DNA of 64,000 nt from JAUWCL01 sp964599375 (GCA_964599375.1 CAZREW010000008.1:1-64000), one strand, 5' to 3'. Shown: positions 32,224 through 41,279, counted from the first letter of the stretch. Numbers and translations: made by a program. The notes: generated by a model not told the origin, from the letters alone.

Positions 32224-32781
32224 TTGGCAGATACAAGCGATTTCAGGAACGGACTGATCCTCAGGATCGACGGGCAGCTTTACTCCATCTTCGAGTTTCA
32301 ACATGTAAAACCGGGGAAGGGTGGCGCGTTTGTCAGGACGAAACTGAAGAAGATCCCCGAGGGGGCCGTCATCGACAAGACCTTCAGGGCCGGCGAAAAG
32401 GTCGATACGGTGCGCGTGGAGAAGCATACCTACCAGTACCTCTATAACAGCGACGATTTCTACTACGTGATGGACCTCGAGACATACGAGCAGTTCCCGC
32501 TCGCCAAGAGCCTGCTCGAGGACCTGCTTCCGTATCTCAAGGAGAACATGGAGATAGCCTTGCTTCTTGATGGCGAGACGCCGATCGCGGTGGAACTGCC
32601 GACATTCGTAGAGCTCGAGGTATCCGAGACCGAGCCGGGCCTGAGGGGCGATACCGCGCAGGGTGGATCCAAACCGGCGAAAATGGAGACCGGTGTCATC
32701 GTCACCGTGCCGCTGTTCATAGAGCAGGGTGACGTCCTCAAGGTAGATACGAGGACCGGTAAATATATCGAGCGTGTATGA
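32224..32781 (+). CDS. efp: Elongation factor P
   Basis: A 185-residue translation factor that relieves ribosome stalling at polyproline. The three beta domains are visible. The tip loop contains the modifiable Lys in VKPGKGGAFVRTKLK, and domain II includes VEKHTYQYLYNSDDFYYVMD. The C-terminal OB domain ends with VPLFIEQGDVLKVDTRTGKY, the family signature. TTG at 32224 is the start, with AAGGAAG upstream. No epmA-type gene is nearby, so how the Lys is modified is unknown. The stop overlaps accB. Confidence 0.95.
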   Translation: MADTSDFRNGLILRIDGQLYSIFEFQHVKPGKGGAFVRTKLKKIPEGAVIDKTFRAGEKVDTVRVEKHTYQYLYNSDDFYYVMDLETYEQFPLAKSLLEDLLPYLKENMEIALLLDGETPIAVELPTFVELEVSETEPGLRGDTAQGGSKPAKMETGVIVTVPLFIEQGDVLKVDTRTGKYIERV

Positions 32782-33257
32782 TGGCGCTTTCTGACAGGAT
32801 AAGAAGGCTGATCGATATCCTCCGCGAGGAGGATCTCGATGAGATCGAGGTAAGGAACTGGTTCTCCGGGATAAGAATCGCCAGGCGCAGGGACCCTGTT
32901 GCGACCGATCAGGCTGAGACGGCCCACGAGGAGCCGGCTGCCGAGGCCGCTGTACCTGCCGAGGCTCCGGTGCCGGCGCCTGACGTGGCGCCTCCCACTC
33001 CGGATCAGGACGAAGGGCTCGAGCAGATCGTATCCCCCATGGTCGGGACCTTTTACAGGTCGGCGGGCCCGGGGAAGGATCCTTTCATCGAGATAGGCAG
33101 CAGCGTGGAGATCGGGCAGGTGCTCTGCATAATCGAGGCGATGAAGCTGATGAACGAGATAGAGGCGGAGCGCGGCGGAGTGATACGAAAGATCCTCGTC
33201 AAGGATTCCCAGCCGGTCGAGTTCGGGCAGCCCCTTTTTCTTGTGGAATCGGCCTGA
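32778..33257 (+). CDS. accB: Biotin carboxyl carrier protein of acetyl-CoA carboxylase
   Basis: A 159-residue carrier of the biotin used to carboxylate acetyl-CoA. The N-terminal helix is followed by a Pro/Ala/Glu-rich linker (AAEAAVPAEAPVPAPDVAPP) and the C-terminal biotinyl domain. The biotin Lys lies in CIIEAMKLMNEIEAE, with the thumb region IVSPMVGTFYRSAGPG upstream. Its start overlaps the efp stop (ATGA); an ATG at 32781 is equally possible. The usual partner accC follows only after pilT, which is an unusual interruption. Confidence 0.95.
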   Translation: MMALSDRIRRLIDILREEDLDEIEVRNWFSGIRIARRRDPVATDQAETAHEEPAAEAAVPAEAPVPAPDVAPPTPDQDEGLEQIVSPMVGTFYRSAGPGKDPFIEIGSSVEIGQVLCIIEAMKLMNEIEAERGGVIRKILVKDSQPVEFGQPLFLVESA

Positions 33258-33341
33258 TACTTGCAAAAAACCTTCCGGCAGACCGGAATCGATACGGATA
33301 CCGGTATTAGCACACAACTTGTTCAATAATAAAGCGTTACC

Positions 33342-33369
33342 CGTAAAGGGCGTGATCCCGCCCTTTACG
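33342..33369 (+). other. Strong hairpin upstream of pilT
   Basis: CGTAAAGGGCG (33342-33352) pairs perfectly with CGCCCTTTACG (33359-33369) around TGATCC. No T-run follows, so it is not a standard terminator. It ends 27 nt before the pilT ATG. The same 139-bp gap also contains TTCCGG-CAGA-CCGGAA (33273-33288) and the palindrome ATACCGGTAT (33298-33307). A leader hairpin, attenuator or transcript-end stabiliser are all possible. Confidence 0.55.
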
Positions 33370-33396
33370 TGCCGTGCTTAAGGGAAGGTGTACGGG

Positions 33397-34536
33397 ATGA
33401 ATATCAAGAGCGTCCTAGAGGCAATGATCGCAAAAGGCGGTTCCGATCTCCATCTCAAGGCGGGGCTCCCGCCCGTGACCAGGGTCGACGGGAAACTGAT
33501 ACATCTCGATTTCGAAAGGCCCTCCCCGAAGGACATGGAAGCGATCGCCGAGCAGATCCTCACGCCTCCCCAGAGGGACCGGTTCAAGAACACGCGCGAG
33601 GTGGATTTCGCTTTCGGTGTCTCAGGCCTGGCGAGGTTCAGGGCCAACTTCTACGTACAGCGCGGCTCGATCGCGATGGTGTTCAGGCACGTCCCGGTCG
33701 AGATCAAATCCGTCGACGAGCTTGACCTTCCCCCGATACTCAAAGACCTGGCGATGAAGCCCAGGGGGCTGATGTTCGTGACAGGGACGGTCGGAAGCGG
33801 AAAATCCACGACTCTGGCCGCCATGGTCAGGGAGATCAACGAGAAGGCCAACAAGAATGTGATCACTATCGAGGATCCTATCGAGTTCCTCCACCAGGAC
33901 CGCAAGAGCATCATCAACCAGCGCGAGATCGGCAGCGACACCTCGTCGTTTCACGAGGCTCTGAGGCACATACTCCGGCAGGACCCCGACGTGATCCTTG
34001 TCGGTGAGATCCGCGACGCCCTGACGATGGAGATCGCGCTCATGGCGGCCGACACCGGCCATCTCGTCCTCTCTACGCTCCACACTATAGACGCGACGCA
34101 GACCATCAACCGTGTCATCTCGTTCTTCCCGCCCCACCAGCACCAGGAGATAAGATATCTCCTCTCATCGACCCTTCAGGCAGTCATCTCGCAGCGCCTC
34201 ATCCCCGTGAAGGAGGGAAAGGGCAGGGTACCCGCGGTAGAAGTTATGATTGTAACTTCCACGATACGCGAGTATATTATTGACCCTGAAAAGGCACTCA
34301 TGATCCCGCAGGCGATCCGGGAGGGAGTGACATCCCACGGGATGCAGAGCTTCGACCAGTCGCTGATGCAACTTTTGAGCAATGGAAGCATCAGCATGGA
34401 GGAGGCCCTGAAGAACAGCACCAACCCGCACGAGTTCGCCCTGCGTCTCAAGGGTATCCAGGCCACGAGCGACAAGACCTGGGATTCCTTCGAGGGTGCC
34501 GAGGCGACCGGTGGGAGATCCATCGGCGAACTCTAG
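33397..34536 (+). CDS. pilT: Twitching motility ATPase PilT
   Basis: A 379-residue hexameric ATPase that powers type IV pilus retraction at the inner membrane. The N-terminal PAS-like domain starts with GGSDLHLKAGLPPVTRVDG. Walker A is GTVGSGKSTTLAAM (about residue 131); the Asp box follows (ITIEDPIEFLHQDRKS), then Walker B LRQDPDVILVGEIRD and the His box TGHLVLSTLHTIDA. The AIREG motif needed for retraction is present (QAIREGVTSHGMQSFDQ). The ATG at 33397 is preferred over GTG at 33388 because GGAAGGTG lies 8 nt upstream. It stands alone between accB and accC, with no other pilus gene in the window. Confidence 0.92.
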   Translation: MNIKSVLEAMIAKGGSDLHLKAGLPPVTRVDGKLIHLDFERPSPKDMEAIAEQILTPPQRDRFKNTREVDFAFGVSGLARFRANFYVQRGSIAMVFRHVPVEIKSVDELDLPPILKDLAMKPRGLMFVTGTVGSGKSTTLAAMVREINEKANKNVITIEDPIEFLHQDRKSIINQREIGSDTSSFHEALRHILRQDPDVILVGEIRDALTMEIALMAADTGHLVLSTLHTIDATQTINRVISFFPPHQHQEIRYLLSSTLQAVISQRLIPVKEGKGRVPAVEVMIVTSTIREYIIDPEKALMIPQAIREGVTSHGMQSFDQSLMQLLSNGSISMEEALKNSTNPHEFALRLKGIQATSDKTWDSFEGAEATGGRSIGEL

Positions 34537-34545
34537 ATCGGGTCT

Positions 34546-35889
34546 ATGTACAGAAAAATCCTGATAGCCGCGAGGGGCGAGATAGCCCTGCGGGTGATCC
34601 GCGCCTGCAGGGAGCTTGGAATAAAGGCGGTCGCCGTCCATTCGGAGGCCGACACCGAATCCCTCCATGTCAAGCTGGCCGATGAGGACGTGTGCATCGG
34701 TAAGGCCCAGCCGGTGGAGAGTTATCTCAACATACCGAGGATCATAGCAGCCGCAGAGATAACCGGCGCAGACGCCGTGCATCCGGGGTACGGGTTTCTC
34801 GCCGAGAGCCCGTATTTCGCCGAAGTCTGCATGTCGTGCAACCTCGGCTGGATCGGGCCCTCTCCTGCGCTGATGGAGAAGATGGGGCACAAGTCCGAGG
34901 CCAGGAGGCTGATGAAAGAGGCGGGTCTTCCGATCATCCCTGGTAGCGAGGGTGTCGTGGAAGGGGAGCAGGAGGCTCTCAGGCTCGCCGGCCAGATAGG
35001 CTACCCGGTCATGATCAAGGCCGTGGCAGGCGGAGGAGGCAGGGGCATAAGGATAGTGCGCGGGCCGGACGATCTGTCATCTCTCTTCCATGCCGCCGGC
35101 GCTGAGGCGGAAGCGTCCTTCGGTGACAGCGGCCTCTATCTCGAGAAATACCTGGAGAACCCCAGGCATATCGAGGTCCAGGTGTTCGGGGATGGAAAGG
35201 GGCGGGCCGTTCATCTCCGTGAACGCGAATGCAGCATCCAGAGAAGGCACCAGAAGCTGATCGAGGAATCCCCGGCCCCGGGGATCTCGGGAGAGACCCT
35301 GGAGAGGATACTCGATCTGGCTGTGCGGGGCGCCGAGTACGTCAGTTACGGGTCTCTCGGAACGGTCGAGTTCCTCGTGGATGCCGAAGGTCAGGTATAC
35401 TTTCTCGAGATGAACACTAGGGTCCAGGTGGAACACCCCGTGACCGAGATGGTCACGAGGGTGGACCTTATAAAGGAGCAGATAAGGCTGGCATCGGCGG
35501 GGGAGAGCCCCCTGCTGGGCGGCGGACACGCCACGATCAGCGGGCACGCGATAGAATGCAGGATCAACGCGGAGGACCCGGAGAAGGGATTCAAGCCCTC
35601 ACCGGGGCTCATAACGTTCTATCATCCGCCCGGCGGGCCGGGCGTGAGGGTCGATTCGCACCTGTACGCGGGATATACGGTACCCCCGTATTACGATTCA
35701 CTGCTTGCCAAGATAATCACCTGGGGCGAGACGAGGGAGGAGGCTCGGACCCGCATGATCAGGTCGCTCGAGGAGTGCGTGATCGAGGGCGTGCCTACGA
35801 CGATACCGTTTCATCTCTGGATACTCCGTCACAAGAAATTCATCAGCGGAGATTTCGACACATCATTTATAGACAGGAATGGAAGATGA
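34546..35889 (+). CDS. accC: Biotin carboxylase of acetyl-CoA carboxylase
   Basis: A 447-residue ATP-grasp enzyme that carboxylates the biotin on AccB. RKILIAARGEIALRVIRACREL is the N-terminal domain. The ATP-binding Gly loop is MIKAVAGGGGRGIRIV. The active site includes the RERECSIQRRHQK and EMNTRVQVEHPVTE motifs. The C-terminal domain has HAIECRINAEDPEKGF. Length is normal. It begins 10 bp after pilT with only a weak Shine-Dalgarno, and its stop overlaps the comB start by 4 nt (ATGA). Confidence 0.95.
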   Translation: MYRKILIAARGEIALRVIRACRELGIKAVAVHSEADTESLHVKLADEDVCIGKAQPVESYLNIPRIIAAAEITGADAVHPGYGFLAESPYFAEVCMSCNLGWIGPSPALMEKMGHKSEARRLMKEAGLPIIPGSEGVVEGEQEALRLAGQIGYPVMIKAVAGGGGRGIRIVRGPDDLSSLFHAAGAEAEASFGDSGLYLEKYLENPRHIEVQVFGDGKGRAVHLRERECSIQRRHQKLIEESPAPGISGETLERILDLAVRGAEYVSYGSLGTVEFLVDAEGQVYFLEMNTRVQVEHPVTEMVTRVDLIKEQIRLASAGESPLLGGGHATISGHAIECRINAEDPEKGFKPSPGLITFYHPPGGPGVRVDSHLYAGYTVPPYYDSLLAKIITWGETREEARTRMIRSLEECVIEGVPTTIPFHLWILRHKKFISGDFDTSFIDRNGR

Positions 35890-36617
35890 ACCCGAGCCGG
35901 GGAAGGATACGCTTCTTCGCGACCGCGGGCGAAGCCGCCGGCGAAAACTTTCACGGGGCTGACGTAGTCGTGATCGATGTGCTCAGGGCGACGAGCACGA
36001 TCCTGGCCGCGCTGGAGAACGGCGCTGCCAGGGTCCTGCCGGTCGAGAGCATAGAGACAGCCACGAGGCTGGTGAGTCTCTCGGAGAGGGGGGACAAGCT
36101 CCTCGCAGGCGAGCAGAAGGGGATGCCGATAGAGGGATTCGACCTCTTCAACTCGCCGTCGGAACTGGAGAGCGAGTCTGTCGCCGGAAGGACGATAATA
36201 CTCGCCACGTCCAACGGATCTCCCGCGCTGGCCGCTGCCGCATCGAAGGCCGGCAGGCTGATCGTCTGCGCGATCCTCAATGTGGACGCGGTCGCCGAGG
36301 CTGTCTCCGGCAGCGGCGATCTCGTCATAATATGCAGCGGGAGCAGCGGAAAGGTGGCGGGCGAGGACCTCCTCTGCGCCGGGATGCTGCTCGGCGCGCT
36401 GTCGCCGCCGCCCGATATCGCCACGCTGGTCGATTCGGCGTCGCTGGCCATGCTTCTTGCCGAAAAGTACGGCGACGGGATCGAGGAATACCTGTGGACT
36501 ACTGACAGGGGGCGCCAGCTTGCCAGGCTCGGTTACGGTAAAGACATATCCTACTGTTCACGAAGAGGCATCATCCGGAGGGTGCCGGAGCTTGTGCAGG
36601 GCCTGATAGAACCCTGA
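35886..36617 (+). CDS. comB: ComB-family 2-phosphosulfolactate phosphatase
   Basis: A 243-residue magnesium-dependent phosphatase of the ComB family. The signature is ADVVVIDVLRATSTILAALENGA, then LLAGEQKGMPIEGFDLFNSP, and IILATSNGSPAL. In methanogens ComB makes sulfolactate for coenzyme M; in bacteria homologues are common without coenzyme M, and their substrate is often unclear. The start overlaps accC (ATGA), implying coupling. The gene that follows after 29 bp is thiE. No comA or comC homologue is seen here, so the sulfolactate role should not be assumed. Confidence 0.82.
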   Translation: MNPSRGRIRFFATAGEAAGENFHGADVVVIDVLRATSTILAALENGAARVLPVESIETATRLVSLSERGDKLLAGEQKGMPIEGFDLFNSPSELESESVAGRTIILATSNGSPALAAAASKAGRLIVCAILNVDAVAEAVSGSGDLVIICSGSSGKVAGEDLLCAGMLLGALSPPPDIATLVDSASLAMLLAEKYGDGIEEYLWTTDRGRQLARLGYGKDISYCSRRGIIRRVPELVQGLIEP

Positions 36618-36646
36618 AGCGGGAACCGTTTCCAGGAAGGACCGCC

Positions 36647-37726
36647 ATGCTCGAGAATCATCCCGAAAGCGACGCCGTCATCATGCGGATCATCGACGCC
36701 AATATCAACAGGTGCGCCGAGGGGACGAGGGTGATAGAGGAGATCGCGAGGTTCGCGGCGGAGGATGAGAGCCTGACCAGGGAAGTCAAGGAGCTCAGGC
36801 ACGAGATCCGGTCTCTTTCAGTGCTTTTCCCGGATGACACGGTCAGATACCGGGACAGCTCCGGAGATGTCGGAGGCAGGTTCTCCATCCCTTCCGAGGG
36901 GAGGAGGGAATCGCTTTCAGGGACCGCGCGGGCCAATTTCCTGAGGGTCGAAGAGGGGCTCAGAGTGATCGAGGAATTCGCCAAGCTCGGGTATCCCGGC
37001 GCCTCGGAGAGGGCGAAGAAGCTTCGGTTCAGGGTATACGGGCTGGAAAAGGTGTTCCTCGCCGGCGGTCCTGCCGGCGGGCGCCTTCCCGCTCCGCCGT
37101 TTCTCTATACGTTCATCGACAGGTCGATAGTGCCGCAGGCGGAGGTCGCCGCCACGGCGGCGGCGCTGGCGCAGGGAGGGAGCGGCATGATACAGTACAG
37201 GGCAAAGGATATGTCAGTCTCGGAGATGCGCAGAGACCTGGCGGCAGCGATACCGCTCGCCGAGAGTGCCGGCATCCCGCTGATCGTGAACGACCTGCCC
37301 GAACTGGCCGCGGAGACCGGCGCCGCGGGGGTGCATCTGGGCTCGTCGGATGTCTCCGCGTCGGAGGCCAGGGATCTGCTCGGCCCCTCGCGGATCATCG
37401 GTCTGAGCGTGCGCACACCTGAAGAGATAGCAGGGGCTCCGGCCAAGGTCCTCGACTATATCGCCGTCGGAGCCGTTTTCCCGACATCGACCAAGGGCGA
37501 TGCGATAGTGACGGGACTCGAGATGGTCTCCACTGCGAAGAGATCCACGTCCCTGCCGGTCGTCGCGATAGGAGGGATAACCCCCGGAAACGCCGGAAGC
37601 GTCCTCGACGCTGGAGCGGACGGGTTGGCGGTGATCTCTGCGGTCCTCGATGGAGATACCGTTAAAAACTGCTTTACCTTCAGGGAGATCATTGATAAAA
37701 GAAAGGGAGAAAAGGCCGGCGCTTGA
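36647..37726 (+). CDS. thiE: Thiamine-phosphate synthase with N-terminal ThiD2-like domain
   Basis: A 359-residue two-domain enzyme. The N-terminal 140 residues (MRIIDANINRCAEGTRVIEEIARF; RANFLRVEEGLRVIEEFAKL in outline) match the ThiD2-like domain that precedes ThiE in cyanobacteria and Aquificae. The C-terminal TIM barrel is ThiE: MIQYRAKDMS, IPLIVNDLPELAAETGAAGVHLGSSD, IAVGAVFPTSTKGDA and VVAIGGITPGNAGSVLDAGADGLAVISA (quoted in parts). It couples HMP-PP and thiazole phosphate to thiamine phosphate. The ATG at 36647 has AGGA upstream. No other thiamine gene is in the window. Confidence 0.88.
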   Translation: MLENHPESDAVIMRIIDANINRCAEGTRVIEEIARFAAEDESLTREVKELRHEIRSLSVLFPDDTVRYRDSSGDVGGRFSIPSEGRRESLSGTARANFLRVEEGLRVIEEFAKLGYPGASERAKKLRFRVYGLEKVFLAGGPAGGRLPAPPFLYTFIDRSIVPQAEVAATAAALAQGGSGMIQYRAKDMSVSEMRRDLAAAIPLAESAGIPLIVNDLPELAAETGAAGVHLGSSDVSASEARDLLGPSRIIGLSVRTPEEIAGAPAKVLDYIAVGAVFPTSTKGDAIVTGLEMVSTAKRSTSLPVVAIGGITPGNAGSVLDAGADGLAVISAVLDGDTVKNCFTFREIIDKRKGEKAGA

Positions 37727-37791
37727 CAAACAGGTTTATGTGACCTGTGCCAGCTGAAAGTGATTTCGTCTTTTACGTCATTGGAGCGGTA

Positions 37792-39966
37792 TTGCCAGGA
37801 AAGAAGAAGATAGCGGCGGGCCTGATCCTGATCGTCATCGCGATCTTCATCGGGGCGGCCCTGCAGTCGTACGACAGGAACGACTCCTTCTCGATGGATG
37901 TGGAGAACAAATGCGGGCCGGTCGGCGCCCTGATCGCCAGCGGCCTGAGGTGGATCTTCGGTTCGCTCTTCTCTTGGGTCGTTCCGCTGGCCCTGCTCTA
38001 TGCGGGCGCGGTGACGATATCGGGACGCAGCCTGTCCGAGCGCAGGCGCCCGATAGTCATGGCCGGCCTGCTGACCCTGATCCTGTGCGCCTTCGCCGCC
38101 TGGTTCGATGCCCCGGAAAGAGCCGGCAGGCTCGGAACGGCGACATACTCCGTCCTCGAGATGCTCACCGGCAGGACAGGCTCCGTCCTTATTCTCTCCG
38201 CGGCGCTCCTGGTGACCCTCGTCACGATCTTTTTCGGGAAGATAAGGGCGGCCTTCGAGAGATCAGGAGGGTTGAGGATACCGAGGCTCGCGCTGCCCTT
38301 CCTTCGCCGAGCGAGCAGGGAGACGGCGTCTCGTGGAAGGAGCAGCAGGAAGAGAGCGGCCGCTGCCGCCCGCGACCTGCCCGAGATCGAGGCGTCAGAG
38401 CCGGTAGTCGATGAGGAACCTGTCCATATAGATATCCCTGAACGGCGACCTCCGGCCCCCAAGCCGAAAAAGGCATCGGAGAGCGCCTATACGGCACCGA
38501 GGCCCGCGGGAGCGGAGGCCACGCCGGCGGACGACGCGCCGCTTCCCGACCTGTCGCTTCTCGATGATTACGATGAGTCTGCCATCTCCTTCAGCCGGGA
38601 CGACCTGATCGCCAGGTCGGAGATGATAGAGGAGAAGCTTCTCGATTACGGCCTGAAGGGGAAGGTACAGAAGGTTCTGCCCGGCCCGGTCGTCACCACG
38701 TTCGAGTTCGTCCCGGCGGCCGGCGTCAGGGTGAGCCAGATCGCCAACAGGGCGGACGATCTTTCGCTGGCGCTGGCAGCCAGATCCCTGAGGATACAGG
38801 CGCCGATACCGGGCAAGAGCGCCGTCGGGATAGAGGTCCCGAACCCCGAGCCCAAGCTCGTCCTGCTCAAGGAGATGATGGAACATTTCCCGGAGAGCGC
38901 GGAGGGACTGACCGTCACGCTCGGCAAGACGGTCACCGGCGAGCCTTACTTCGCCGACATCGCCGATATGCCTCACCTGCTGATCGCCGGAGCCACGGGG
39001 AGCGGCAAGAGCGTCTGCATCAACTCGATCATCTGCTCGCTTCTGTTCACTCACACTCCTGCGACTTGCAGGTTCATACTGGTCGATCCCAAGAGGCTCG
39101 AGCTGATCACCTACAACGACATACCTCACCTGCTCCATCCGGTGATCACGGAAGCCAGGCCGACGCTGAAGGTCCTGAGCTGGCTGACGATCGAGATGGA
39201 CCGAAGGTACAGGCTGCTCGCGCAGTTCGGCGTAAAGAACATAAAGAGCTTCAACAGGAAGGTCGCGTCCGAGGAGCTTCGCCATCCGGAAACGGACGAG
39301 GTCCTCATCAGGCTTCCCTACTACGTGACGGTGATAGACGAGCTCGCGGACCTGATGGTCTCTCTCGGCAACGAGATCTACCCTCCGATCACGAGGCTTT
39401 CCCAGATGGCGAGGGCTGTCGGGATCCACCTCGTGTTCGCCACGCAGAGGCCATCGGTGGATGTCGTGACTGGACTGATAAAGGCGAACTTCCCCACGCG
39501 TATCGCCTTCCAGGTCACCTCGAAGACCGATTCGCGCACGATCCTCGACGTCAACGGCGCCGAGACCCTGCTGGGGAACGGTGATATGCTCTATCTCCCG
39601 AAGAACCTCCCCTCGCCGGTGCGGTTGCAGGGAGCTTACATATCAGAGCGTGAGGCCGAGAACGTCGCTGATTACTGGAAGGACTTCGGGAGGCCGAAGG
39701 CGGAGATCGACCTCTCCGAGGCGGCCGCATCGGGAGGCACGGAAGACGCCGACGTGGACGACGACCTGTACGAGCAGGCCCGCGAGCTCGTCATCATCCA
39801 CCAGCAGGGCTCGATCTCGCTTATTCAACGCCGGCTCCGCGTGGGGTACGCGCGAGCTGCCAGACTGATCGACATGCTCGAGCAGTCGGGAGTGGTCGGC
39901 CCCTTCGAGGGAAGCAAGGCCCGGGAAGTCCTGATAAGCCGTGAAGAATACGAGCAGAGCAGATAG
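37792..39966 (+). CDS. ftsK: DNA translocase FtsK
   Basis: A septal DNA pump of about 724 residues that clears the chromosome terminus at division. Four membrane helices lie in the first 165 residues (AGLILIVIAIFIGAALQ; LFSWVVPLALLYAG; VMAGLLTLILCAF; VLILSAALLVTLV). A charged linker follows, shorter than in E. coli. The motor starts near SFSRDDLIARSEMIEEKL, with Walker A AGATGSGKSVCINSI, VDPKRLELITYNDIPHL, and Walker B YYVTVIDELADLM. The C-terminal gamma winged helix (GSISLIQRRLRVGYARAARLIDMLEQ) reads KOPS sites. TTG at 37792 has GGAG 5 nt upstream; GTG at 37747 would add 15 residues. Confidence 0.93.
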   Translation: MPGKKKIAAGLILIVIAIFIGAALQSYDRNDSFSMDVENKCGPVGALIASGLRWIFGSLFSWVVPLALLYAGAVTISGRSLSERRRPIVMAGLLTLILCAFAAWFDAPERAGRLGTATYSVLEMLTGRTGSVLILSAALLVTLVTIFFGKIRAAFERSGGLRIPRLALPFLRRASRETASRGRSSRKRAAAAARDLPEIEASEPVVDEEPVHIDIPERRPPAPKPKKASESAYTAPRPAGAEATPADDAPLPDLSLLDDYDESAISFSRDDLIARSEMIEEKLLDYGLKGKVQKVLPGPVVTTFEFVPAAGVRVSQIANRADDLSLALAARSLRIQAPIPGKSAVGIEVPNPEPKLVLLKEMMEHFPESAEGLTVTLGKTVTGEPYFADIADMPHLLIAGATGSGKSVCINSIICSLLFTHTPATCRFILVDPKRLELITYNDIPHLLHPVITEARPTLKVLSWLTIEMDRRYRLLAQFGVKNIKSFNRKVASEELRHPETDEVLIRLPYYVTVIDELADLMVSLGNEIYPPITRLSQMARAVGIHLVFATQRPSVDVVTGLIKANFPTRIAFQVTSKTDSRTILDVNGAETLLGNGDMLYLPKNLPSPVRLQGAYISEREAENVADYWKDFGRPKAEIDLSEAAASGGTEDADVDDDLYEQARELVIIHQQGSISLIQRRLRVGYARAARLIDMLEQSGVVGPFEGSKAREVLISREEYEQSR

Positions 39967-41254
39967 CATCGCCAGACCGGCGACATACCACTTCTACAAT
40001 CTTGGTTGTCCCAAAAACCTCGTTGATGCCGAACGGGTCGCCTCGCGGCTCGAGGCGGCCGGATGGTCCGAGTCCGCCGACCCGGCAGGGGCCGGGCTCC
40101 TCGTCGTGACGACCTGCGCCTTCATCGAGGCCGCGGAAGAGGAATCTGTCGAGCAGATCCTCGAGCTGGCAGCCGCCAAGCAGGGGTGGCAGCTGCTGGC
40201 GGTCCTCGGATGCCTGGTCACTAGGGAGGGGGAGAAGCTGCCCGGCCTGCTGCCCGAGGTCGATATCTTTCTCGACGTCGATTCGATGGACGGACTGGCC
40301 GATCAGGTCGCCGGCCCCGTTCCTCCGGGGACCGGGAGGCATCTTTTCACTCCGCCGCACACCGCCTATCTGAAGATCTCCGAGGGATGCTCGAACAGGT
40401 GCAGCTACTGCACGATACCTTCGATAAGGGGAGACCTGTCGAGCAGGTCCGGGGACGGACTGCTCGGGGAGGCCGCCTCGCTCGCTGTCTCGGGAGTGCG
40501 GGAGCTGATAGTCATAGCGCAGGACACGACCGCGTGGGGGACGGACAGGGACGGCAGTTATGACCTGTACTTCCTCCTCGAGAGCCTGTCCCGCATAGAG
40601 GAGCTCGACTGGATAAGGCTGATGTACCTGCATCCCGCGCGGCTGGACGCTCCGAAGCTCTCCTCGCTGATAAGAGATACGAAGGTGATCCCGTACCTCG
40701 ACATACCGATCCAGCATGTCTCTGACAACGTACTCGGCAGGATGGGAAGGGGTTATTCGGAAAAGACCCTGCGGGGGATCTTCGATACTCTGAGGTCTTC
40801 GGTCGATGGCCTTGTGCTCCGCACGACCCTGATGACCGGATTCCCGGGCGAGACCGCGGAGGATTTCGAGCTCCTGGCGTCTTTTCTCGATGAATACAGG
40901 TTCGACCACGCCGGTATCTTCAGGTGGTCCCCCGAGCGGGGTACGCCCGCTTCGCGCCTTGAGGGAAGGGTGCCGGACGAGATCGTAGGCGAGAGGCTCG
41001 AGGAGCTCTCTTCGATCCAGTTCGATATCTCCGCCGACCTGCTCGCCGGGATGGATGGCAGAGAGATCGATGTCCTTGTCGACGCAGCCGCGGAAGGGAC
41101 AGTCTCCGGGCGGTGGTACGGGCAGGCCCCGGAGATCGACGGCGTGACATGGCTGGAGGGATCTGACGCAGCCCCCGGCAGCATGGTAAGGGCCGTCGTC
41201 GATAGATCCGAGGCATACGACCTTTTCGCCGCGCCCGCGGGAGATTTCATTTGA
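39941..41254 (+). CDS. rimO: Ribosomal protein S12 methylthiotransferase
   Basis: A 437-residue radical SAM enzyme that methylthiolates Asp of ribosomal protein S12. The UPF0004 domain has the three Cys in YNLGCPKN, VTTCAFIEAA and LGCLVTREG, which bind one 4Fe-4S cluster. The radical SAM cluster is GCSNRCSYCTIPSIRG (CxxxCxxC). YLDIPIQHVSDNVLGRMGR and TTLMTGFPGETAEDF are RimO/MiaB signatures. The C-terminal TRAM domain runs to RSEAYDLFA. The absence of the MiaB-type ends and the NLGCPKNLVD form favour RimO. GTG at 39941 overlaps ftsK by 26 nt. Confidence 0.93.
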   Translation: MKNTSRADSIARPATYHFYNLGCPKNLVDAERVASRLEAAGWSESADPAGAGLLVVTTCAFIEAAEEESVEQILELAAAKQGWQLLAVLGCLVTREGEKLPGLLPEVDIFLDVDSMDGLADQVAGPVPPGTGRHLFTPPHTAYLKISEGCSNRCSYCTIPSIRGDLSSRSGDGLLGEAASLAVSGVRELIVIAQDTTAWGTDRDGSYDLYFLLESLSRIEELDWIRLMYLHPARLDAPKLSSLIRDTKVIPYLDIPIQHVSDNVLGRMGRGYSEKTLRGIFDTLRSSVDGLVLRTTLMTGFPGETAEDFELLASFLDEYRFDHAGIFRWSPERGTPASRLEGRVPDEIVGERLEELSSIQFDISADLLAGMDGREIDVLVDAAAEGTVSGRWYGQAPEIDGVTWLEGSDAAPGSMVRAVVDRSEAYDLFAAPAGDFI

Positions 41255-41279
41255 CATTGAATGCGTAAATGCTGATTAT
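41251..41279 (+). promoter_or_regulatory. Promoter of the envelope trio after rimO
   Basis: A consensus TTGACA (41251-41256) overlaps the rimO stop codon. GATTAT (41274-41279) follows after 17 bp, matching four of six -10 positions. Transcription would begin near 41286, giving a leader of about 88 nt before the GTG at 41374. Confidence 0.5.

Noticed and set aside
37723..37751. TTGACA at the end of thiE as an ftsK promoter
   Set aside because: No acceptable -10 lies 16-18 bp downstream.
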